Positions 16,550-25,107 are shown, counted from the stretch's first letter. The stretch is DNA of 64,000 bases from Chryseobacterium sp. (GCA_027492795.1 JAPUEB010000024.1:186001-250000), one strand, 5' to 3'. Notes: generated by a model from the sequence alone, not told the origin. Program-made: numbers and translations.

Positions 16550-17692
16550 ATGAATTTCAACACCAAAGTTATCCACGGCGGACAACACCACGAACCAGTG
16601 ACAGGAGCGGTAAATGTTCCAGTTTTTTTAACTTCCACTTTTGCACAAAAATCTCCAGGCGAACATTCTGGATATGAATATTCCAGAGCGGCAAATCCTA
16701 CAAGACAGGCTTTGGAAGACAGTTTGGCTTCCATAGAAAACGGAGCGAGAGGTTTGGCTTTCGGTTCCGGTTTGGCGGCGATTGACTGTGTTTTAAAATT
16801 ATTGAATCCAGGAGATGAGGTAATCGCTTGCGACGACCTTTATGGCGGAAGTTATAGAATGTTTGTAAGACTTTTTGAAAAATATCAGCTGAAATTTCAC
16901 TTTGTGAATATGGATGATGTTTCCAAAATTTCTGAAAAAATCAACGAAAAAACCAAGCTTATTTGGCTGGAAACGCCTACAAATCCTTTAATGAAGCTTA
17001 TCGACATCAAAGCAGTTTGCGATTTGGTGAAAGGAAAAGGAATTTTGGTTGCGGTGGACAATACTTTTGCCTCGCCGTATCTTCAACAGCCTTTAAATTT
17101 GGGCGCAGATATCGTGATGCATTCAGCTACAAAATATTTAGGTGGACATTCTGATGTTATAGCTGGAGCTTTAGTTGCAAAAGATGCAGAATTGGGCGAG
17201 CAACTACATTTTATACAATTTGCGAGTGGTGGAATTTTAGGGCCTCACGATTCCTATTTGGTTTTGAGAGGTATTAAAACTTTAGCTCTCAGAATGCAAA
17301 GACACTCTGAAAACGGACAAAAAATTGCAGAATTTTTGCAAAATCATAAAAAAGTAAAAGACGTCATTTATCCGGGATTAACTTCACATCCACAATACGA
17401 TTTGGCGAAAAGACAAATGCCGAAAGGTTTTGGCGGAATGGTTTCCTTTAATTTCAAATCTGGCGCAAAAGCAGATGCCATCAAATTTTTGGAACATTTA
17501 AAAGTATTCACTCTTGCAGAATCTTTGGGCGGAGTGGAATCTTTGGCAAATCATCCAACATTGATGACTCACGCTTCCATCCCTGCGGAAAAACGCGCAG
17601 AAATCGGTATTACAGACGATTTGGTGAGATTGAGCGTTGGTATCGAAGATATTGATGATTTGATTGCTGATTTGGAAAAAGCATTTAATTAG
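16550..17692 (+). CDS. Cystathionine gamma-synthase / trans-sulfuration PLP enzyme
   Basis: 380 residues from the ATG at 16550; earlier in-frame sequence is repeat-derived. Cys/Met-metabolism PLP family: YSRAANPTRQALE, the PLP-stacking DLYGGSYR, DNTFASPYLQQP and the PLP lysine Lys195 in HSATKYLGGH. Joins cysteine to an activated homoserine to make cystathionine, or runs the lyase reaction; the two cannot be separated with confidence from sequence, and no symbol is given for that reason. Monocistronic. Confidence 0.88.
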   Translation: MNFNTKVIHGGQHHEPVTGAVNVPVFLTSTFAQKSPGEHSGYEYSRAANPTRQALEDSLASIENGARGLAFGSGLAAIDCVLKLLNPGDEVIACDDLYGGSYRMFVRLFEKYQLKFHFVNMDDVSKISEKINEKTKLIWLETPTNPLMKLIDIKAVCDLVKGKGILVAVDNTFASPYLQQPLNLGADIVMHSATKYLGGHSDVIAGALVAKDAELGEQLHFIQFASGGILGPHDSYLVLRGIKTLALRMQRHSENGQKIAEFLQNHKKVKDVIYPGLTSHPQYDLAKRQMPKGFGGMVSFNFKSGAKADAIKFLEHLKVFTLAESLGGVESLANHPTLMTHASIPAEKRAEIGITDDLVRLSVGIEDIDDLIADLEKAFN

Positions 17693-17768
17693 AATTTTTT
17701 TTTTGCCACGAATGCACGAATGTTTTGTTAAAAATTTATTCGTGTATTCGTGATTTTTTATAACCGAC

Positions 17769-18275
17769 ATGACTAATTTCGAAAAATATATTCAACGATA
17801 CCTCGATTTAATTCCTTCCGAAAATTGGTTGGAAGAAATGGAACTCGTTGGAAGCGAAACGGAACTTTTTTACGAAAGTTTGTCGGAAGAAGAGGCTAAT
17901 TTTGCTTATTCGGAAGGGAAATGGAGTTTGAAAGTTCTACTGCAACACCTCATAGAAACTGAACAGGTTTTTAGCTATCGTGCGCTACGTTTCTCGAAAA
18001 ATGACGCCACAGAACTATCCGGTTTCGATGAAGAAATGTTTGCAAAAGAATCTAATGCATCGAAAATTTCACTAGGAGAATTAATAGAAGAATTTCGATG
18101 TGTAAGAAAAATGAGCGTTTTGTTTTTTCAGAATTTGAAGTTTGAAATTTTGCAGCGAAAAGGAATTGCCGACGGAAACAAGCTTTCGGTAGAGACCATT
18201 GCAAAAATGATTATTGGGCACAATATTCATCATTTGAATGTGATAAAGGATAGGTATTTGCCGAGTTTAAAATAA
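17769..18275 (+). CDS. DinB-superfamily protein
   Basis: 168 residues, four-helix DinB_2 fold. The likely metal histidines are in KWSLKVLLQHLIETEQVF (first) and in MIIGHNIHHLNVIKDRYL (two near the C-terminus), the usual H...HxxxH triad. Members include thiol-dependent S-transferases for low-molecular-weight thiols and DNA-damage-induced proteins of unknown role; this one cannot be assigned. It is followed within 10 bases by the left end of a mobile element. Confidence 0.8.
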   Translation: MTNFEKYIQRYLDLIPSENWLEEMELVGSETELFYESLSEEEANFAYSEGKWSLKVLLQHLIETEQVFSYRALRFSKNDATELSGFDEEMFAKESNASKISLGELIEEFRCVRKMSVLFFQNLKFEILQRKGIADGNKLSVETIAKMIIGHNIHHLNVIKDRYLPSLK

Positions 18276-18284
18276 GTGATTTTA

Positions 18285-18874
18285 TCAATAGGAACGGGCT
18301 TTAGCCCGTTTTTTTGATATGCAAATTCCATTTGGCTTTAGCCAAAACTTATAATTTTGTATTTTTGAAATAATTATGCCTTTTATCAAAGTTTATATTC
18401 ATCTTGTTTTCTCCACATTAAACAGAAAACAATTTCTAAAATCAAAAGATTTAAGAATTAAGATGTGGAAACATATCAAGCAAAATTCAGAAGAAAAGGG
18501 GGTTTTTATTGATATGGTCAATGGATTTTCAGAGCATTGCCATTGTCTAATTTCATTAGGTTCGGATCAAACCATTGAAAAAGTTGCACAATTAATAAAA
18601 GGTGAAAGTTCACATTGGATTAATAAAGAAAAACTAATTTCCGAAAAATTTTCTTGGCAGGATGAATATTTGGCAGTTTCAATTTCGGAATCTCACATTG
18701 AAAAAGTGAGAAATTACATCAAAAATCAAGAAGACCATCATACTTTAAAATCTTTTTCGGAAGAATATGATCAATTTATTAATCATTACGGATTTAAAAT
18801 TCTGAAATAAGTTTTGGCTAAAGCCAATGGAATTTTTGCAATTTTGTAAACGGGCTTTAGTCCGTTTCTATTGA
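18285..18874. mobile_element. 590-bp REP/IS200-like unit with 65-bp inverted repeats
   Basis: Left end 18285-18349 and right end 18811-18874 are inverted copies of each other at roughly 85 percent. Each carries two palindromes: an outer one, aacgggctttagcccgtt (right copy aacgggctttagtccgtt), and an inner one, ttggctttagccaa. One Y1 transposase gene fills the centre. The right end runs to within 6 bases of the tsaC start codon. A solo copy of the outer palindrome is at 42067-42090. Confidence 0.85.
18376..18810 (+). CDS. IS200-like Y1 (HUH) transposase
   Basis: 144 residues, full length for TnpA of IS200/IS605. HUH motif His54-Cys-His56 (SEHCHCLISL) and the catalytic Tyr114 in VRNYIKNQ are both present, as is the opening KVYIHLVFSTLNRKQF. 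Cuts and joins single-stranded DNA at hairpin ends. It lacks an accessory TnpB and is framed by inverted palindromes. A TATTTTTG box lies 9 bases before the ATG. Catalytic residues being intact suggests it is active. Confidence 0.93.
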   Translation: MPFIKVYIHLVFSTLNRKQFLKSKDLRIKMWKHIKQNSEEKGVFIDMVNGFSEHCHCLISLGSDQTIEKVAQLIKGESSHWINKEKLISEKFSWQDEYLAVSISESHIEKVRNYIKNQEDHHTLKSFSEEYDQFINHYGFKILK

Positions 18875-18879
18875 ATATC

Positions 18880-19428
18880 ATGGAAAAAATCATCGAAATC
18901 CTAGAAAACGGCGGCACGATCCTTTATCCAACCGACACTATTTGGGGAATTGGCTGTGATGCGACAAACATTGACGCCATCAACAAAATTTTTGAAATCA
19001 AAAAGCGAGAAAAAACCAAATCCATGATTATTTTGGTGGAAAGCGAAAAACGTTTGCAGGATTTGGTGGACGTTCCTGAAATGGCTTGGGAAATCATCGA
19101 TTTATCAGAAAAACCTGTGACTTTAATTTACGACAATCCCAGAAATTTACCCAAAGAAATTCTCGCAGAAGATGGAAGCATCGGTATTCGTTTGGTGAAG
19201 GATGATTTTTGTAAAAAGTTGATTTCAAAACTCAACAAACCTCTGGTTTCTACTTCAGCCAATTTTAGCGGAGAAAAATCGCCGATGAAATTCTCTGATA
19301 TATCGCAGGAAATTATTGATTCTGTTGATTTTGCCGTGGAAGAAAACCTTGAAAAAATCTCGGAATATTCGGGTTCTTCTGTGATTAGAATTTGGAATAA
19401 CGGGAGAATAAAAGTTATCCGTGAGTAA
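18880..19428 (+). CDS. tsaC: L-threonylcarbamoyladenylate synthase (Sua5/YrdC/YciO)
   Basis: 182 residues from the ATG at 18880. Makes threonylcarbamoyl-AMP from threonine, bicarbonate and ATP for the t6A37 modification of ANN-reading tRNAs. Core motifs: GGTILYPTDTIWGIGCDA, IKKREKTKSMIILV, GSIGIRLVKD and the nucleotide-site PLVSTSANFSGEKSP. It is the short form without the Sua5 C-terminal domain. Its start is directly behind the right end of the IS200-like unit, so the promoter must lie within or have been displaced by that element. Confidence 0.93.
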   Translation: MEKIIEILENGGTILYPTDTIWGIGCDATNIDAINKIFEIKKREKTKSMIILVESEKRLQDLVDVPEMAWEIIDLSEKPVTLIYDNPRNLPKEILAEDGSIGIRLVKDDFCKKLISKLNKPLVSTSANFSGEKSPMKFSDISQEIIDSVDFAVEENLEKISEYSGSSVIRIWNNGRIKVIRE

Positions 19429-19602
19429 ATTTTCACGCAAAGCGCACAAAGAATTTTGCACAAAGTTCCCAAAGTTTTTCGCTCCCAAAGACGCAAAGCC
19501 TAAATAAGCGAAGCGCCTTATTGCATCTTGTAAATTTTGTTGTCTTTGTGCTATGAACTTGGTGATTTTTGTGCTACAAAAAAAATATCTTTGCAAAAAT
19601 TT

Positions 19603-19649
19603 GTCTTCGGTCTTCGGACTTCAGACTTCGGACTTCAGACTTCGGACTT
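19603..19649. repeat. Tandem CTTCGGACTTCAGA repeat before the CCA-enzyme gene
   Basis: Three rounds of cttcggacttcaga (two heptamers each) end exactly at the ATG of the next gene. The same heptamer, as gtccgaa, is inside mnmE (54154-54183) and in the tail of the DUF2089 gene (9768-9792). Confidence 0.9.
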
Positions 19650-21068
19650 ATGACAATCAATTTAATTCAAAATAAAAACCTCAAACTTTTCAAAATAATT
19701 TCCGAAGTGGCTTCGCGAAATGGGCAATCTGTTTATATTGTTGGAGGCTACGTTCGCGATATTTTGATGAAAAGAAAAGCTCCAACCGACATCGATTTTG
19801 TAACCGAAGGAAACGGAATGGACTTAGCAAAAGCCGTTGCAACAGAAATTAATCCAAAAATAAAAGTTGCGATTTTCAAAAATTATGGAACGGCGATGTT
19901 CAAATATGACGATTTGGATTTGGAATTTGTCGGCGCCAGAAAGGAAAGTTACAGCGAAAATTCCCGAAAACCTTCTGTGGAAACTGGAACTTTGGAAGAC
20001 GACCAAAAACGCCGCGATTTCACTATAAATGCGATGGCAATTTCTTTAAATAAAGAAAATTTTGGTGAATTGATGGATCCTTTCAACGGTCGAGAAGATT
20101 TGCAAAATAAAATTCTGCGAACACCTTTAGAACCACACCAAACTTACAGCGACGATCCTTTGAGGATGATGCGCGCGATTCGTTTTGCTTCCACATTAAA
20201 TTTTGAAATTGAAGAAAATTCCCTAAAAGCCATAAAAGACGAATCCGAAAGAATCAAAATTGTCTCGATGGAAAGAATTATGGTGGAGTTCAACAAAATT
20301 ATGCTTTCCGAAAAACCTTCTGTTGGTTTGAAATTAATGGAAGAAACATTGCTTTTAGAAAAAATTCTACCAGAATTAACCGCTTTGAAAGGCATTGATG
20401 AAATCGACGGGCAAAATCACAAAGACAATTTTTACCATACTTTAGAAGTTCTCGACAATATTTCAGAAAATACGGAAAACCTTTGGTTGCGCTGGTCTGC
20501 ATTACTTCACGATATTGGAAAAGCGCCCACGAAAAAGTTTGTTGAAGGAACAGGGTGGACTTTCCACGGACACGAATTTTTGGGCTCAAAAATGATAAAA
20601 AATATTTTTAAACGCCTGAAGCTTCCGTTAGGAAACGAAATGAAGTTTGTGGAAAAAATGGTAAAAATGCACGCTCGTCCAATTGCTGTGGTTTCTGATG
20701 AGGTTTCGGATTCTGCATTGAGAAGGCTCGTTTTTGATGCAGGCGAAGAACTGGATGATTTAATTACGCTTTGCAAATCGGACATCACGACAAAAAATTA
20801 TGCAAAAAAGGAGCGTTTCCAGAAAAATTTCGACAAAGTTTTGAAAAAAATTGCCGAAGTTGAAGAAAAAGATCAGGTTCGGAATTTTCAACCGCCCATT
20901 TCCGGCGAAGAAATTATGGAAATGTTCAACCTCAAGCCAAGTCGTGAAATTGGAATCTTAAAGGAAAAAGTGAAAGAAGCCATTTTGGAAGGCGAAATTG
21001 CTAATGATAAAGAACAGGCGAGAGATTTTGTGATTAAGGAAGCTAGACTTTTAGGTTTGGAAACTTAA
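19650..21068 (+). CDS. cca: CCA-adding tRNA nucleotidyltransferase with HD domain
   Basis: 472 residues from the ATG at 19650. Class II nucleotidyltransferase: head motif YIVGGYVRDILMKRKAPTDIDFV with the catalytic DxD, ARKESY, RRDFTINAMAISL and DPLRMMRAIRFA; then an HD domain (LRWSALLHDIGKAPTKKF, HGHEFLGSKM). Adds or repairs the 3' CCA end of tRNA; a poly(A) polymerase role is less likely. The upstream frame is only repeat-derived peptide. Follows tsaC, so two tRNA-maturation genes adjoin. Confidence 0.94.
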   Translation: MTINLIQNKNLKLFKIISEVASRNGQSVYIVGGYVRDILMKRKAPTDIDFVTEGNGMDLAKAVATEINPKIKVAIFKNYGTAMFKYDDLDLEFVGARKESYSENSRKPSVETGTLEDDQKRRDFTINAMAISLNKENFGELMDPFNGREDLQNKILRTPLEPHQTYSDDPLRMMRAIRFASTLNFEIEENSLKAIKDESERIKIVSMERIMVEFNKIMLSEKPSVGLKLMEETLLLEKILPELTALKGIDEIDGQNHKDNFYHTLEVLDNISENTENLWLRWSALLHDIGKAPTKKFVEGTGWTFHGHEFLGSKMIKNIFKRLKLPLGNEMKFVEKMVKMHARPIAVVSDEVSDSALRRLVFDAGEELDDLITLCKSDITTKNYAKKERFQKNFDKVLKKIAEVEEKDQVRNFQPPISGEEIMEMFNLKPSREIGILKEKVKEAILEGEIANDKEQARDFVIKEARLLGLET

Positions 21069-21070
21069 AA

Positions 21071-21364
21071 ATGCTATTCAATTTATTTGATTTTTTCGTT
21101 CTATTTTTAATTCTAATTTTCAATTTTGGAGTTTGGAAGTATAAGATTTTGAAGAGGATGAACTTTCTAGGCTATCTTTTCTATTTTCTACTTTTTCTCA
21201 TTATTATTCCTTATTTGGTAATTGATGTTGAACTTGCATATGCAAAAAAACATTTCCCAATGAGTGATGGGCCAAACTTGGTATATACATTTCTTAGATT
21301 TCCAACTTGGTGGATTATTGGAATCATAGATCTGGTATTTTTAGTAAAATTTTCAAAAAAATAA
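21071..21364 (+). CDS. Small membrane protein, unknown function
   Basis: 97 residues beginning 3 bases after the cca stop. Three hydrophobic segments (3-21, 33-52, 76-93), with a Lys-rich loop after the first. No family recognised. Likely co-transcribed with cca and with the PH-like gene that follows 22 bases later. Confidence 0.6.
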   Translation: MLFNLFDFFVLFLILIFNFGVWKYKILKRMNFLGYLFYFLLFLIIIPYLVIDVELAYAKKHFPMSDGPNLVYTFLRFPTWWIIGIIDLVFLVKFSKK

Positions 21365-21385
21365 TTTGTTATTTTCGTAACAACG

Positions 21386-21877
21386 ATGAAAGAATATCCA
21401 ACAGCTTCAATGGACATGCAAACAAAAATTATAACGCTTATTTTTGGAGGAATTTGTGTGGTTTTTCCATTGTTAATTTTTTTCTTTTTCAATGGTGAAA
21501 TGCCTTTGTATGGAAAAGCTATTGTTTCAGCAATCCTCTTATCAGCAGTGGTTTCAAGCTATTTAATGATTCCGAGAATTTCTCTGGGGAAAGGAAATAT
21601 TTACATCAAAAATTATTTTACCACCATCAAAATTCCAGTAAAAGAATTGGTGGGAATAAAACGTTACGAAAGGGTAGGGTTGAATTTTAGAACTTTTGGA
21701 GTTGGTGGTGTTTTCGGATATTTTGGCTATTTTAATGGAAATGATGTTTGGTATGTAACCAATATCCATAAGAAAATTAAAATTCAGACTCCTAAGAAGC
21801 TTTACGTTATTTCGCCAGAAAATCCCGATGAATTTTTGAAAGAAGTACAAAAAATCCGCGAGCAATTGTCTTCGTAG
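21386..21877 (+). CDS. Membrane protein with PH-like domain
   Basis: 163 residues. Two hydrophobic helices (about 17-35 and 45-64) precede a soluble beta-rich region (ISLGKGNIYIKNYFTTIKIPVKELVGIKRYERVG) closing with KKLYVISPENPDEFLKEVQKI, the same ISPExxxxFLKxVxKI ending as in the PH-like proteins at 9347 and 37589. Probably cytoplasmic domain on an inner-membrane anchor. Role unknown. Confidence 0.65.
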   Translation: MKEYPTASMDMQTKIITLIFGGICVVFPLLIFFFFNGEMPLYGKAIVSAILLSAVVSSYLMIPRISLGKGNIYIKNYFTTIKIPVKELVGIKRYERVGLNFRTFGVGGVFGYFGYFNGNDVWYVTNIHKKIKIQTPKKLYVISPENPDEFLKEVQKIREQLSS

Positions 21878-21931
21878 CATTTTTAATAATTTTTTAACTT
21901 GCCTAAATTAGTTGTTTCGCGGTTTTATCAT

Positions 21932-21939
21932 TAAATTTG
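21932..21939 (+). promoter_or_regulatory. Candidate -7 box of tpx (TAAATTTG)
   Basis: TAnnTTTG match 23 bases before the ATG, with a TTG 17 bases further upstream (21912-21914). Confidence 0.5.
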
Positions 21940-21961
21940 AGAAAATCTTAAAAATAAATTT

Positions 21962-22459
21962 ATGGCAACTATTACATTAAAAGGAAATGAAATCAATACC
22001 ATTGGAAACCTTATGGATGTTGGTCTAACGATACGTGATTTCGCATTGGTGAACGAAAAATTGGAAGTGAAAACGCTGGAAGATTATGCAGGAAAAAGAA
22101 AAATTTTCAATATTTTTCCAAGCATTGATACGGGAATTTGTGCAGCATCTGCCAGAAAATTTAACGAGGAAGCAGGAAGTTTAAATAACGCTGTAGTGAT
22201 AAATGTTTCCAAGGATTTACCTTTTGCTTTAGGCAGATTTTGTGCAGCCGAAGGTTTGGATCATGTAGAAACTTTATCGGATTTCCGCAGTAATTTCGGT
22301 AACGATTTTGGGGTAACCATTGTAGATGGACCGATGAAAGGACTTCTTTCTCGTGCGGTTATTGTAACGGATGAAAACAATATCGTTCTCTATTCTGAAC
22401 AGGTTCCGGAAATCGTAAACGAACCAAATTATGATGCTGCTTTAAGCGCTTTGAAATAG
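21962..22459 (+). CDS. tpx: Thiol peroxidase
   Basis: 165 residues, the usual size. Reduces hydroperoxides using thioredoxin. Atypical 2-Cys peroxiredoxin: peroxidatic Cys60 in FPSIDTGICAAS with Thr57, resolving Cys94 in ALGRFCAAEGL. No signal peptide, so cytoplasmic. Own promoter and a strong hairpin terminator. Confidence 0.96.
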   Translation: MATITLKGNEINTIGNLMDVGLTIRDFALVNEKLEVKTLEDYAGKRKIFNIFPSIDTGICAASARKFNEEAGSLNNAVVINVSKDLPFALGRFCAAEGLDHVETLSDFRSNFGNDFGVTIVDGPMKGLLSRAVIVTDENNIVLYSEQVPEIVNEPNYDAALSALK

Positions 22460-22478
22460 TTTTACTTTAACTATAGAT

Positions 22479-22511
22479 AACTTCGGCAAAGTTTAAAACT
22501 TTGCCGAAGTT
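22479..22511 (+). terminator. Terminator hairpin after tpx
   Basis: Perfect 16-base stem aacttcggcaaagttt / aaactttgccgaagtt, followed by gtttt. The length and perfection also resemble the palindromes at 23947 and 44623. Confidence 0.8.
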
Positions 22512-22567
22512 GTTTTAACCAAAAAAATATTATTTTTAACGAAAGTAAAGTTGGCTTTCGTTTTTTT

Positions 22568-23137
22568 ATGAAAAAATCTTTAAAATTCATCTATCAACAC
22601 CCTTTGTTTTCCGAAGAAGATTTACAAAACGTCTTTTCTTCTCATCATCAAAGGATTTTTAAAAAAGGCGACTATTTTTTGAAAGAAAATCAAATTTCAA
22701 ATTCGTACATGATTTTGGAGGATGGACTGATGCGTTCCTATGTTTTGGATGCGGATAACAACGATATTACATTGGAGTTTTTCACAGAAAATGATGCGGT
22801 TATAGAAGTAAGTTCTCTTTTTCAAAGAATTCCTTCCAAGGAAAATATACAGGCAGTTTCGGATTGTGTGTGTTATGAAATTCTTTACGATGATTTTCAG
22901 GAGCTTTTTCATACTATAGAAGGAATGCGGGAATGGGGAAGAATGTGGTTTACCTTTCAATTATTCGAAGCCAAAAATCAAAAAATTGAGATGATTACAA
23001 AGTCAGCTTCAGACAGATATTTGAAATTACTGAAAGAAAAGCCAACCATCATTCAAAATGCACCACTAAAACAAATTGCTTCCTATCTTGGAATTACAGA
23101 TACTTCTTTAAGCAGAATTCGTAGGGAAATTAATTAA
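22568..23137 (+). CDS. Crp/Fnr-family transcriptional regulator
   Basis: 189 residues. An N-terminal cyclic-nucleotide-binding-like beta-roll (FKKGDYFLKENQISNSYMIL, EDGLMRSYV) and a shortened C-terminal helix-turn-helix (PLKQIASYLGITDTSLSRIRREI). The phosphate-binding cassette Arg of true CRP is not evident, as is usual in this Bacteroidota group. Probably controls the small monooxygenase-like and VOC genes that follow 12 bases later. Confidence 0.88.
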   Translation: MKKSLKFIYQHPLFSEEDLQNVFSSHHQRIFKKGDYFLKENQISNSYMILEDGLMRSYVLDADNNDITLEFFTENDAVIEVSSLFQRIPSKENIQAVSDCVCYEILYDDFQELFHTIEGMREWGRMWFTFQLFEAKNQKIEMITKSASDRYLKLLKEKPTIIQNAPLKQIASYLGITDTSLSRIRREIN

Positions 23138-23149
23138 TAAAAAGCCAAA

Positions 23150-23455
23150 ATGATTAACGTAATTGTAACTTATAGTGTTAAAGATAATTTTGTAGAAACC
23201 AATAAAATCAACATTAAAAAATTTCTTATTGATTTTAAAAATTTAGACCAAAAACGCTTTTCCTACAGTGTTTTATTGAAAAATGATGGTCTTACTTTTG
23301 TTCATATTTCAAAATATTCTGATAAAGAAATTCAGAATGAACTTTTGAATGTTGCTACTTTTTTAGATTTTCAGAAACAGCGAGATGAAAGTGGCTTGAA
23401 TAACAGTCAGAAAATTGAAGTTTTAGAGTTTCTTGGTTCTTCTGGAAATTTTTGA
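23150..23455 (+). CDS. Small ABM-like (dimeric alpha/beta barrel) protein
   Basis: 101 residues. Pattern of strand-helix-strand with VTYSVKDNF, a helix of Lys/Asp, FSYSVLLKNDGLTFVHISKYSD and a final helix, as in antibiotic-biosynthesis-monooxygenase-like dimeric barrels. Catalytic role uncertain. It starts 12 bases after the Crp/Fnr gene and is probably in its operon. Confidence 0.6.
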   Translation: MINVIVTYSVKDNFVETNKINIKKFLIDFKNLDQKRFSYSVLLKNDGLTFVHISKYSDKEIQNELLNVATFLDFQKQRDESGLNNSQKIEVLEFLGSSGNF

Positions 23456-23532
23456 TATTTCTTGCCTTATGACAAGTATATTTTTTCAATTTTATAATAA
23501 TTTTGAAACTAATTAATCTAAAGAAAAATAGT

Positions 23533-23925
23533 ATGGAAACTCCAAAAATGAATCCTGTAGTTTGGTTTGAAATCTATGTGCAAGATATGGATAGAGCCAA
23601 AAAATTTTACTCGGAAGTATTAAAAATAGAATTTCAGCAACTATCTGATCCTACTGAACAATCTATGTTGATGTTTTCCTTTCCCAGTGATATGAATGCA
23701 ATGGGAATTGGCGGAAGTTTGGTGAAAATGGAAGGCGCTTTACCGAGTAATGGAAGCGGAACCATCGTTTATTTTGGTTGCGAAGACTGCGGTATTGAAG
23801 AAAGCAGAGTAGAAAAAGCGGGCGGAAAAGTTTGCCAACCAAAAATGTCTATCGGCGAATTTGGTTTTTGCACAATAATTACCGATACAGAAGGAAATAC
23901 GATTGGTTTGCATTCGATGCAGTAG
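23533..23925 (+). CDS. VOC-family (glyoxalase-like) protein
   Basis: 130 residues from the ATG at 23533. Single VOC domain pair: VVWFEIYVQDMDRAKKFYSEVLKIEF, then GTIVYFGCEDC and the C-terminal FCTIITDTEGNTIGLHSM with the metal-site Glu/His replaced in part. Members range from dioxygenases to resistance proteins; function not assignable. Part of a run of VOC/SRPBCC genes from 23.5 to 27.3 kb. Confidence 0.85.
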   Translation: METPKMNPVVWFEIYVQDMDRAKKFYSEVLKIEFQQLSDPTEQSMLMFSFPSDMNAMGIGGSLVKMEGALPSNGSGTIVYFGCEDCGIEESRVEKAGGKVCQPKMSIGEFGFCTIITDTEGNTIGLHSMQ

Positions 23926-23946
23926 AAAACCAATTTACATTTAGGA

Positions 23947-23977
23947 GACCTAACAAGTTTTTAAAACTTGTTAGGTC
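23947..23977. repeat. Palindrome GACCTAACAAGTTTTT/AAAACTTGTTAGGTC (left of RAYT-2)
   Basis: Near-perfect 31-base palindrome built on cctaacaag/cttgttagg. A second copy lies on the other side of the transposase (24581-24613) and a third after the TonB receptor (44623-44655). Confidence 0.92.
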
Positions 23978-23990
23978 TTTATAGATTTTT

Positions 23991-24533
23991 TTATAATTTA
24001 TGGCAAGCTATGAAATTTTCTACGCCATCAAACCAATCCAAAACCACATTTCTCTTTAATTGTGTATCATTTCTACTGATTATGGAGCGGTAAGATGAAT
24101 ATGGATAATTTTCAAAATCATTTTGTACACTATGTTTCAAGGGGTTTTTATGAATATAGATGATACTTTTGCGTAAAAACTCTTCTTCAGTAATTCTTTT
24201 TCTTCCGAAATGCTCCTGAAATAAACTTCCTCTTCTTTGATAGCGTTTGTTTATAGATTTTGTGTAGGAGTTGAACATATTGGAGAAGTGTTGATAAGCC
24301 TTCTTTTTACGCAAATTTTCTGCAATTTCTTCCTCTTCCTTTATTCGTAAAAGCAGGTGAAAGTGGTTTTTTAAAAGACAATAACCATAAATATCGCAAA
24401 CAGGCACAAGATATTTTCGCATAAGCGATAGGAAATAATCGTAGTTTTTTTCTTCATAGAATAGATTCTCGAAATTATTTGCCCGATTATAGATGTGATA
24501 TACAAATCCGTTTTCCAAAAAATCTTCTTTCAT
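23991..24533 (-). CDS. REP-associated tyrosine transposase (RAYT)
   Basis: 180 residues of the Y1/HUH family, RAYT branch. HUH is His57-Phe-His59 in LLKNHFHLLLRI and the catalytic Tyr126 lies in IIYIHKNPLKH; NRRGSLFQEHFGRKRI is the RAYT-typical middle. It has no TnpB, is single-copy here and stands between two copies of a 31-33-base palindrome. RAYTs are thought to move or maintain REP sequences in trans. Catalytic residues are intact. Confidence 0.93.
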   Translation of the reverse strand: MKEDFLENGFVYHIYNRANNFENLFYEEKNYDYFLSLMRKYLVPVCDIYGYCLLKNHFHLLLRIKEEEEIAENLRKKKAYQHFSNMFNSYTKSINKRYQRRGSLFQEHFGRKRITEEEFLRKSIIYIHKNPLKHSVQNDFENYPYSSYRSIISRNDTQLKRNVVLDWFDGVENFIACHKL

Positions 24534-24580
24534 GATTTAAGTTTTATTCATTAAATTTAAAAATTAATTTATAACAAAAA

Positions 24581-24613
24581 AAACCTAACAAGTTTTTAAA
24601 ACTTGTTAGGTTT
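24581..24613. repeat. Palindrome AAACCTAACAAG/CTTGTTAGGTTT (right of RAYT-2)
   Basis: 33-base palindrome, core identical to that at 23947-23977. Lies between the RAYT 5' end and the next SRPBCC gene. Confidence 0.92.
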
Positions 24614-24631
24614 CCTAAAATCAATCAAATT

Positions 24632-25045
24632 ATGGAACCAATAAAAATAGACATCACTATTCTAAAACCTGTAGAAAAAGTTTGGAATTATTTCATCGAT
24701 CCTGAACATATTGTGAAATGGAACTTTGCGCACGAATCTTGGGAATGTCCAAGTGCAGAAAACGATTTAGAAGTCGGCGGAAAACTCAAAACAAGAATGC
24801 AGGCAAAAGACGGAAGTTATGGGTTTGATTTAGTGGGAATTTACGATGAAATTGTTCCGCAAAAATTGATAAAGTACCATTTGGAAGACGGCAGAAAAGT
24901 AGAAGTTCGGTTTGAAAAAATAGATGAAAACACCACCAAAGTAATCGAAATTTTCGATCCTGAAACGCAAAACACTCGTGAAATGCAGCGCGAAGGTTGG
25001 TACGCAATTCTAAATAATTTTCATAAATATACTGAAAACCATTAA
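24632..25045 (+). CDS. SRPBCC/AHSA1-like protein
   Basis: 137 residues. START-like fold: KIDITILKPVEKVWNYFIDPEHIVKWNFAHESWECP, WYAILNNFHKYTE at the end. Binds a hydrophobic ligand in members of known function; none is known here. The next gene (25108) is clearly a tandem duplicate with the same length and the same motifs (PEHIVKWNF / PKHIVKWNF, ETQNTREMQREGWYAIL / EVQNGREMQRIGWYAIL). Confidence 0.85.
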   Translation: MEPIKIDITILKPVEKVWNYFIDPEHIVKWNFAHESWECPSAENDLEVGGKLKTRMQAKDGSYGFDLVGIYDEIVPQKLIKYHLEDGRKVEVRFEKIDENTTKVIEIFDPETQNTREMQREGWYAILNNFHKYTENH

Positions 25046-25107
25046 TTTGAATTTTATTTAATTTTCAGGTCTAAAAAAAAATCCCTATTTTTAGAAAAAA
25101 TAAGAAT

